5,056 nt of DNA. Origin: Solirubrobacteraceae bacterium (lineage in GTDB: Bacteria; Actinomycetota; Thermoleophilia; Solirubrobacterales; Solirubrobacteraceae). A model generated the notes under the pieces. The model was not told the origin of the DNA. It ran no database searches and saw only the letters and a program-made list of their open reading frames with translations. Positions 1 to 5,056 of the stretch are shown here, in pieces. The stretch lies in NCBI GenBank assembly GCA_030043235.1, contig JASHYF010000445.1:1-5056 (forward strand). Reading direction: 5' to 3'. Made by a program: the position numbers and the translations under genes. Position 1 is the first letter of the stretch. Every line of letters starts with the position of its first letter.

Positions 1-842
1 AAGCCCCACACGCTGACGAGGAGACCGAACCCGCGGTCGCCCGCCAGCAGCGTGGACTTCGCGTAGGCGAGCTCGATCGGGGCGCCTGACTCGAAGAACA
101 CGAACGCCACTGCCTGCGTGAGCAGCAGCGCCCGCAGCGGGGGCGCAGACTGGATGTACCGCCACGCCGCCTGCAGCCGCGCCCGCACCGACGCGCCGCC
201 CGCTTCCTCCACGTGTGGGTGTAGGTCGGTGAGCAGGGCGCCGCAGGCGACGAACGTGGCGGCGTCGATCAGCAGCGCAGCCGGCGCGCCGGCGCCGGCG
301 GCGATCGCTCCGCCGAGCACCGGCCCCAGCACGAACGTCCACGAGAAGGCGACGTTGATGGCAGCTGACGCGCTGCGTTCTCCCGTCTGCGCGCGCCGCT
401 CGCGGGCCGCCTCGTCCAGGTCTGGCGGATGCCATCCCGTCTGCGCCGCCTCGCGCCCCGCGTGCGCCGCCTCCGTTCGCAACAGTGCGCTTGCCGCCAG
501 CGCGGCGGTCCCGTCGAGCGCCACCAGCAGCAGCACCCCCGGGAGCCAGAAGCGCCACAGCAGGACCGCCGCGATCGCCGCGGTCGCGACCGCCTCGAAC
601 GCGTACAGCCCGCTCAGCTCGCGCCGTCGGCGCGAGGCCTCCACCTTCGCGACCAGCGCGGGGACCGCGAACGCCGGCAGCACCTGCGCCGCCACGAGCG
701 TCGCGGAGACCGCGAGGGCGCTGTGCGTGTGGTCGTACACCGCCAGCGACAGCGCGATCGTGCCGATCCACGTGCCCAGCCGGTTGATCGCGTACGCGGC
801 GATGATGCGGCGCAGCCGGGGCGATGAGGGCGCCGATGGCAC
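1..842 (-). CDS. MFS transporter, EntS/MFS_3-like exporter (partial, 3' end outside window)
   Basis: The first 280 residues of a Major Facilitator Superfamily transporter are visible; the frame is open to base 1. GTG at 842 is the earliest possible start, as an in-frame TAG lies four codons upstream, and it sits 4 nt after the preceding stop, so translation is probably coupled; no Shine-Dalgarno sequence is evident. Predicted helices lie near residues 12-35, 44-66, 79-98, 100-121, 158-182, 185-205, 233-255 and from 270. The arginine-rich loop at 71-74 is the loop 2-3 motif A position, but the usual G-x-x-x-D is degenerate. NVAFSWTFVLGPVLGGAIAA at 163-182 matches the fifth helix of MFS_3-type exporters. 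The cytoplasmic loop between helices 4 and 5 (about 122-157) is long and contains an imperfect repeat. The gene is GC-richer than its neighbours. A drug, siderophore or metabolite exporter is the family-level expectation; the substrate is unknown. Confidence 0.88.
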   Translation of the reverse strand, partial: MPSAPSSPRLRRIIAAYAINRLGTWIGTIALSLAVYDHTHSALAVSATLVAAQVLPAFAVPALVAKVEASRRRRELSGLYAFEAVATAAIAAVLLWRFWLPGVLLLVALDGTAALAASALLRTEAAHAGREAAQTGWHPPDLDEAARERRAQTGERSASAAINVAFSWTFVLGPVLGGAIAAGAGAPAALLIDAATFVACGALLTDLHPHVEEAGGASVRARLQAAWRYIQSAPPLRALLLTQAVAFVFFESGAPIELAYAKSTLLAGDRGFGLLVSVWG

Positions 843-849
843 GGGGTTA
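840..849 (-). other. Close stop/start junction between the cis-prenyltransferase and MFS genes
   Basis: The TAA of the uppS-like gene (849-847) is followed after four C residues by the GTG start of the MFS gene (842-840). There is no room for a promoter or terminator and no recognisable ribosome binding site just upstream, so the MFS gene is probably translated by reinitiation on the same transcript. The spacing is directly visible; coupling is inferred. Confidence 0.6.
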
Positions 850-1593
850 CGCTAGCGGAGGGGCCGGTGGGGTTTCGAGCGCGTGGCTCAGGTTGGCATG
901 CGGGACACGACCTCGAATGTGCTGGCGGGTACGGTAGTCGCGGAGGGATTCTTCGAGGGCTTCGCGGGTGAAGTCGGGCCAGTACTCCTCGCGGAAGATG
1001 AGCTCGGAGTAGGCGGCCTGCCATAGCAGGTAGTTGGAGAGGCGTCGCTCGCCGCCGGTGCGGATGATGAGCTCGGGGTCGTGCACGTCGGGTGCGTACA
1101 GCCGTGCGCGGAACTCTTGCTCGGTGGTGCCGTGGAAGTGGCGGGCGGCGTCGATGATCTCCGCGCGTGCGCCGTAGTTGAAGGCGACGCACAGCGTGAG
1201 CCGGCGGTTGCCGGCGGTCAGCTGTTCGGCCCAGCGCATCTGCGCCAGAAGTGTTGGTGGGATTGCACGGCGGCGGCCGATGAAGCGCATGCAGACTCCT
1301 TGCTGGTGAAGCTCGGGGGTCTCTGTGGCGATGCGCGTTGCGAGCATGTTGATCAGTCCGCGTACCTCGTCGGGGGGCCGGGACCAGTTCTCGGTCGAGA
1401 ACGAGTACACGGTCAGCTCCTGGATGCCGAGCTCGGCGGCGTCGCGTAGCCGGGCCTTCAGGGTCTCGGCGCCTGCCTCGTGGCCGTGGTTGATGGGCAG
1501 GCCGTGGGCGCGTGCCCAGCGGCCGTTGCCGTCGGCGATGATCGCTAGGTAGCGCGGGGGCCTGCCGCAGGAGTGATTCGCTGTAGTGCTCAT
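847..1593 (-). CDS. uppS: Isoprenyl (cis-prenyl) transferase, UppS family
   Basis: This enzyme condenses isopentenyl diphosphate onto an allylic diphosphate with Z geometry; the housekeeping form makes undecaprenyl diphosphate, the cell-wall lipid carrier precursor. From the ATG at 1593 the product is 248 residues, normal for the family. Motifs in order: AIIADGNGRWA at 17-27 (catalytic Asp21, with Asn23 and Arg25), GHEAG at 37-41, LTVYSFSTENWSRPPDEV at 60-77, FIGRRRAIP at 104-112, and LIIRTGGERRLSNYLLWQ at 175-192, which supplies the diphosphate-binding Arg178, Arg184 and Ser186. AYSELIF at 194-200 carries the metal-ligand Glu. Two positions differ from E. coli UppS: Met to Ala before the catalytic Asp, and Arg39 to Ile34. 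ATG 1593 is preferred over GTG 1635 because it forms an ATGA overlap with the upstream stop and leaves the usual short leader before the first motif. The gene symbol reflects the family only; a pathway-specific paralogue is possible. Confidence 0.93.
   Translation of the reverse strand: MSTTANHSCGRPPRYLAIIADGNGRWARAHGLPINHGHEAGAETLKARLRDAAELGIQELTVYSFSTENWSRPPDEVRGLINMLATRIATETPELHQQGVCMRFIGRRRAIPPTLLAQMRWAEQLTAGNRRLTLCVAFNYGARAEIIDAARHFHGTTEQEFRARLYAPDVHDPELIIRTGGERRLSNYLLWQAAYSELIFREEYWPDFTREALEESLRDYRTRQHIRGRVPHANLSHALETPPAPPLA
1590..1593 (-). other. ATGA stop/start overlap coupling the terpene synthase and cis-prenyltransferase genes
   Basis: On the minus strand the ATG of the uppS-like gene (1593-1591) shares two bases with the TGA of the DUF2600 gene (1592-1590). 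Such four-base overlaps are a standard signature of translational coupling by terminating ribosomes. The bases upstream hold only a weak purine stretch (AGAGCG) as a candidate ribosome site, which fits dependence on coupling. This junction decides the start choice for the downstream gene. Confidence 0.75.
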
Positions 1594-2723
1594 CCGCGCT
1601 CTGAGGATCGGCGTCGGGTCCGTAGCGAGCGACACGTCGCGTATGTTCGCTTCGCGGCTCGCCAGGTTCGCATCACTGCGAGTGTGGGTGTTATCAGCGG
1701 CTGCAGTTCTCGGCGGAGGCGCGCGGTGAGCGGTCGGGCGTGCTCGCTGCTTGCCTCGGGCGCGGAGAGGTAGTAGGCGGCGATGCCGACTAGCGTCATT
1801 ACGTGGTATGCGTCATGAGGAAGTGCGCGCGCTTGGGCAGCGGCTTGCCCGGCGGTTTCTGCAAGACGCTCTGCGAGGAGCGTTTGATCCTCGTAAGAAC
1901 GCAAGTACCACTGCGTGTCCATCTTCAGATCGTGCTCGTAGTCGATAACGCTGTCGAGCATCGTCGCGAGAGCGCCGAACGAGAGATATGCCGCGTCGAT
2001 CGCGACGGCCTGCTCGCGTGTCGTTTGCCGATCGGCGCCAGCCGCGATCAATGCATAGACGCTCAGGGCGGACGTCACCGCGCCAGCAAGAAACTCTCGC
2101 CATCGAAGTGGCGTGCTTGCCGCTTCGCGTTCGGCCCATGCTTGGAGTTCAGACGCGCCGGCGCCTATGGAGGCGTGAACGCGGGCCTGCGCCTCGGCAC
2201 AGCGCCGCGCCGCGCTTCGAGCGACGGGCGTAATCGCGTGGCTCGCGGGCAGTGCGGCGAGCGTGTCCCTCACCGTGGCGATGAGCTCGCTGAGATAATG
2301 ACCGTCGTCGCTGTGAGCGTGCTCGCGGTAGTAGTCCCGAGGTGCGGCGAATGGCGTGACCGCGTCCAGGAACGCCTGAAACAGGTGATGGTCGGGGCTT
2401 GGATCGTTGAACTGCTCTGCGAGCCCGTCGAGGTAGTCGTACATCACCTGCATCGCGACGATCGCCTCGGCGGCGCGCCCGCGCTTGGATCTCTTTGCGA
2501 GCGTGGCGAGCGTTGTTGTGCCCTCAGCGTTGAAGCCCTCGCTGCGGAGGTTCTCGAGCGCGACTCGCCGCAGTTCCGGGTCGGGGATTGCGCGAGCGCG
2601 TCGTTCCCAGTGGCGCAGCTGCTCACGTACCGTCGGGGCGACGCTCGACCAGTATCGGAGGTTTGCGAGTAGGAGCGCGAAGCTGGCGCGTGCCGTGAGC
2701 GAGCCGTCACCGAACACGGACAC
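1590..2723 (-). CDS. DUF2600-family class IB terpene synthase (YtpB / tetraprenyl-beta-curcumene synthase-like)
   Basis: The 377-residue product matches the DUF2600 family, whose characterised Bacillus member YtpB cyclises a C35 all-trans prenyl diphosphate; YtpB is of similar length (about 365-370 residues). Two acidic motifs fit the family's metal-binding sites: DYLDGLAEQ at residues 96-104 (first Asp-rich motif) and LDSVIDYEHD at 256-265 (second motif). FNAEG at 64-68 sits where relatives carry an F-x-x-x-G motif. The protein looks all-helical and soluble, with no signal peptide. Its last 26 residues carry ten Arg/Lys, an unusual basic tail. GTG at 2723 is the most upstream start, because an in-frame TAG lies four codons before it; a second GTG at 2717 is possible. 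No strong Shine-Dalgarno sequence is visible. The stop codon overlaps the start of the downstream cis-prenyltransferase gene. Family assignment is firm; the actual substrate and product are unknown. Confidence 0.87.
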   Translation of the reverse strand: MSVFGDGSLTARASFALLLANLRYWSSVAPTVREQLRHWERRARAIPDPELRRVALENLRSEGFNAEGTTTLATLAKRSKRGRAAEAIVAMQVMYDYLDGLAEQFNDPSPDHHLFQAFLDAVTPFAAPRDYYREHAHSDDGHYLSELIATVRDTLAALPASHAITPVARSAARRCAEAQARVHASIGAGASELQAWAEREAASTPLRWREFLAGAVTSALSVYALIAAGADRQTTREQAVAIDAAYLSFGALATMLDSVIDYEHDLKMDTQWYLRSYEDQTLLAERLAETAGQAAAQARALPHDAYHVMTLVGIAAYYLSAPEASSEHARPLTARLRRELQPLITPTLAVMRTWRAAKRTYATCRSLRTRRRSSERG

Positions 2724-2785
2724 GAGGCGAGCCTACGCTTTGCTAAGGGCAGCCGCTCGTCGCTGTGGTCGTGGTGGGCTCGCTG

Positions 2786-5056
2786 CTACTCGTCGAGCGA
2801 CAGCGCGAGGGTTCCAGGGACCCGCGAGGCGGAAAACGCCGGGGCAGCCACGATCGCCAGTGCGATTGTGAGGATGAGCGCGACGATGACGAGCGGTCGC
2901 CAGCCCGCGGCAAGGCTGGCGACCGGGAAACCGGTGACTTGCTTGAGATAGCCGTCGATGATCAGCTGGCCGTAGATCCCAGCAACCGCGCCGGTCAAGC
3001 ACCCCGTGCCGAGTATAAGCGTCGATTCGACGAGCAACAGCCGCCGCAGGCGTCGCGGCGATGCCCCCGAGAGGCGCAGGCTCGCGATCGATGTGCGTTG
3101 CTGCCAGACGTTTGAGCCAAGCGCCGCCGCCATCGCAAAGACCGCCGCGATCACGAGCAGCGTCGAGATCTCCCCCAGACGGCTGAGTCCCTCTTGGGCG
3201 AGCGTGTCGAACCGCTGCACCCATGTGGCGGCGGTCACGACTTCGAGGCCGCTGCCATGACCCAGCGCGATGGCGATCTCGCGCTGTGCGAGCGCTACGT
3301 TGCTTCTCGGCGCGAGCTGGACCACTATTGCGCTGGGTGTGCGGGTGGCCCACAGGCGGCTGTAGTCTGCGCTGTTCATGAGCACCGCGCCACCGGGCCA
3401 TCCGTAGTTGGTGGTCGTAGCGGCCAGCCTCAGATGTGCGGTCCCGGTGGGCGTGGGGAGCCTTAGCGTTTGTCCGAGCCGCACGTGCTGTTCCTGCGCG
3501 AGTTGGCCGGAGACGGCGACCCAGCCTCCCGCGGCCAGGTATCTGAGGGCCGCTGCCAGGTTGCCGCTGAGCATCTGGCCGCGCAGCAGGGCCGTCTCGG
3601 TGCCCGGCGGGCGCGCGAGTATCACCACGCGGCGATCTGGGAGGTTCATGAACTCGCTCTGGACAGTGTGGACGCCGATAACGGCGGGCAGCCGTGCGAT
3701 TCGTGCGGCGTAGTTGTCGGCTGGGAAGCTCGTGGTTTCCGGTGTATACCCTGGATTCAGGACCCGGAGCTGTCCGTCGGCGACATCGGCTTGGGCGAAG
3801 TCGTGAAGTCCCCGCAGGAGGTCTCCGCGGGCACCGCCGAGCGCGATGCTGCCGAAGATTGCGATTGCGCCCGTAGTCACGAGCGCGAGCGAGCGGACCC
3901 CGGAGCCCCTCAGCGACGCTAGAGCTACGGGGAGGATCGTGAGCCGCTCGCTGTGCCTCGCGAGCAAGTGGGCAGCACGCAGCGTGAGCGTGAACGCGAA
4001 CGGGAGTGCGAGCATGGTCGCGAGCGCGAGGAGGATCGACGCGGTGAGCGCCAATGCTGGGATCGCTACGAAGAGCACGCTCGCGAGAAGGGCGAGCACC
4101 AGTGCGATCGCGAACAGGACGCGTCGTGCACCTGGCGACACGGCATTGCCGGGTAGACCGTCTTCGCGGTAGATCGCGTCCAGGGCTCGGCTGCGGCGCA
4201 GGTCGAGCAGCGGGATCGCGGAGGCAAGACAGGTCGCGAGCACGCCGCCAACCAGGCCGAGTAGGACGGGTCGCACGCCGATCACCGTGTTCGAGCCGAG
4301 CACGAAAGCCTGGGCAAGATATCCGGGCGAAGATTGGTGGAAGGTTCCGCGGGAGAGCAGGTAGCCGCCGAGGAGGCCGGCGAGCGACGCGACGAGGCCG
4401 AGGCAGAGCGCCTGCGAGATGACCATCTGCACGATCGCGCCACGCCGGGCGCCCTCTAGACGCCTGTCTGCGATCATCCGACGACGCTCGGGCACGGTCA
4501 GCAGGATCGCGTTGAACGCAAGTAGCAGGCCGAGCAACGCACTGATCGCGGCGAAGAACGCGCTCGCCTGGTCGCTCGGACGCAGCGCCTGACGCAACAG
4601 CGTGAGGTCCTGGTCGCCGGGCGCGACTGTCAATCGTCCCGCCGCGAGCGCTTCAAGCTCGCCGCGCACCGCGCGTTCGCGACCGGGCTCGCTCTCGACG
4701 AAGATGCGCGTGATGCGCCCGGGCAGAGCGGCTAGCCGCTGCAGAGTGGGAAGGTGCATCACGGCTATTTGGGCCTGTGAAAGTGCACCGGCAATTTCGC
4801 TGCCGAACACTACGCTCACCTTCAATGTGAGCTTGCGTCCGCGCAGATGAACTGACACTACGTTGCTCCGAGCGCCCGTGTTCGCAATCGCCAGCTCTCG
4901 CGCGACCTGGCTGCTAAGAGCGAGGCCGTTGCGCGCGAGGGCGTTGATCGGGAGCGTTTCAGCTAGCCCGTCGAGCTTCGCAAGGCTCCAGTCCGCGCCA
5001 ACCAGATCAGCTACGACGCGCTGATCTCCTGGCCCATCGATCGTCGCCGTTTGTTC
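2786..5056 (-). CDS. FtsX/MacB-type ABC transporter permease with two FtsX domains (partial, 5' end outside window)
   Basis: This is the membrane subunit of an ABC transporter of the MacB/LolC/FtsX superfamily. The frame is open from the window edge to a TAG at 2788-2786 (last residues SLDE), so 756 residues are visible and the start is missing; the GTG at 4858 is internal. Visible residues 1 to about 160 form an extracytoplasmic core domain. Three hydrophobic segments follow (about 166-188, 206-236, 254-284), with the cytoplasmic stretch PERRRMIADRRLEGARRG typical of an FtsX domain. Two linker helices (about 313-334, 336-360) and a helix at 388-408 come next, then a second extracytoplasmic domain (about 410-625). 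A second FtsX domain has helices near 629-648, 672-698 and 721-741, with RTSIASLRLSGASPRRLRRL repeating the same cytoplasmic motif. Nine helices are seen, so a ten-helix protein is expected. Such permeases need a separate ATPase, which is not in the window. The substrate is unknown; lipid or hydrophobic-compound export is a family-level inference. Confidence 0.9.
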   Translation of the reverse strand, partial: EQTATIDGPGDQRVVADLVGADWSLAKLDGLAETLPINALARNGLALSSQVARELAIANTGARSNVVSVHLRGRKLTLKVSVVFGSEIAGALSQAQIAVMHLPTLQRLAALPGRITRIFVESEPGRERAVRGELEALAAGRLTVAPGDQDLTLLRQALRPSDQASAFFAAISALLGLLLAFNAILLTVPERRRMIADRRLEGARRGAIVQMVISQALCLGLVASLAGLLGGYLLSRGTFHQSSPGYLAQAFVLGSNTVIGVRPVLLGLVGGVLATCLASAIPLLDLRRSRALDAIYREDGLPGNAVSPGARRVLFAIALVLALLASVLFVAIPALALTASILLALATMLALPFAFTLTLRAAHLLARHSERLTILPVALASLRGSGVRSLALVTTGAIAIFGSIALGGARGDLLRGLHDFAQADVADGQLRVLNPGYTPETTSFPADNYAARIARLPAVIGVHTVQSEFMNLPDRRVVILARPPGTETALLRGQMLSGNLAAALRYLAAGGWVAVSGQLAQEQHVRLGQTLRLPTPTGTAHLRLAATTTNYGWPGGAVLMNSADYSRLWATRTPSAIVVQLAPRSNVALAQREIAIALGHGSGLEVVTAATWVQRFDTLAQEGLSRLGEISTLLVIAAVFAMAAALGSNVWQQRTSIASLRLSGASPRRLRRLLLVESTLILGTGCLTGAVAGIYGQLIIDGYLKQVTGFPVASLAAGWRPLVIVALILTIALAIVAAPAFSASRVPGTLALSLDE

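Noticed and set aside
281..302. GC palindrome CCGGCGCGCCGG and adjoining GGCGCCGGCG run
   Set aside because: It lies inside the MFS coding frame and encodes an Ala/Gly/Pro stretch between helices 5 and 6. It is explained by GC-rich codon choice rather than a regulatory site.
118..855. Plus-strand open frame of 245 codons across the MFS region
   Set aside because: It is antisense to a frame that encodes recognisable MFS helices. Its translation is Ser/Ala/Arg-rich low-complexity sequence with no family features, typical of high-GC shadow frames.
1594..1635. Longer N-terminus for the uppS-like gene from GTG at 1635
   Set aside because: The extra 14 residues lie wholly within the upstream gene and add no family sequence. 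ATG at 1593 forms an ATGA overlap and gives a normal-length protein.
1803..2672. Plus-strand open frame of 289 codons opposite the DUF2600 gene
   Set aside because: It lies antisense to a gene with clear catalytic motifs. Its product resembles no family and is rich in Arg, Cys and Val, as expected for a reverse-strand shadow.
1590..2723. Squalene/phytoene synthase-type assignment for the DUF2600 protein
   Set aside because: Both families carry Asp-rich motifs, but the DYLDGL and LDSVIDYEHD forms and the overall layout fit DUF2600/YtpB, and the usual squalene/phytoene synthase DxxxD contexts are absent.
2724..2785. Possible promoter or terminator in the 62-nt gap before the DUF2600 gene
   Set aside because: I found no convincing -35/-10 pair, stable hairpin or T-tract on the minus strand, so nothing is annotated; an unusual promoter cannot be excluded.
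4856..4858. GTG at 4858 as the start of the FtsX-type permease
   Set aside because: The frame stays open to the window edge, and the upstream residues continue the extracytoplasmic core domain, including the stretch QVARELAIANTGARSN. The true start must lie beyond 5056.

Overview
The window is a 5 kb slice of a high-GC bacterial chromosome. All four supportable genes lie on the minus strand and read from high to low coordinates. GC content (about 57-82% in the 60-base lines I counted), frequent GTG starts and the protein families present suggest an actinobacterium. A deep-branching lineage such as Thermoleophilia (Solirubrobacterales-like) is plausible, but that is an inference from family recall and no marker gene here settles it.

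Layout in transcription order: (1) 5056-2786, the C-terminal 756 residues of a large FtsX/MacB-type ABC transporter permease whose 5' end lies outside the window; (2) after a 62-nt gap, 2723-1590, a DUF2600-family protein related to Bacillus YtpB (tetraprenyl-beta-curcumene synthase, a class IB terpene synthase), with both Asp-rich metal-binding motifs intact; (3) 1593-847, a cis-prenyltransferase of the UppS family, joined to the previous gene by an ATGA stop/start overlap; (4) 842-1, the first 280 residues of an MFS exporter, starting 4 nt after the uppS-like stop and running off the window.

How they may work together: the cis-prenyltransferase elongates an allylic diphosphate with isopentenyl diphosphate, and the DUF2600 enzyme belongs to a family that cyclises long prenyl diphosphates. 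Their coupled translation suggests one pathway, possibly a large (C25-C35 or longer) terpene or a modified polyprenyl lipid. The flanking ABC permease and MFS protein would be natural exporters, but neither substrate can be read from sequence. The cis-prenyltransferase has an Ile where E. coli UppS has a conserved diphosphate-binding Arg, which hints at a dedicated paralogue rather than the housekeeping cell-wall enzyme. The MFS gene is visibly GC-richer than the DUF2600 gene, so the operon may have been assembled from parts of different origin.

No RNA genes, mobile elements, CRISPR arrays or convincing terminators were seen. Coding density is nearly complete and there is no gene-free stretch longer than 62 nt.
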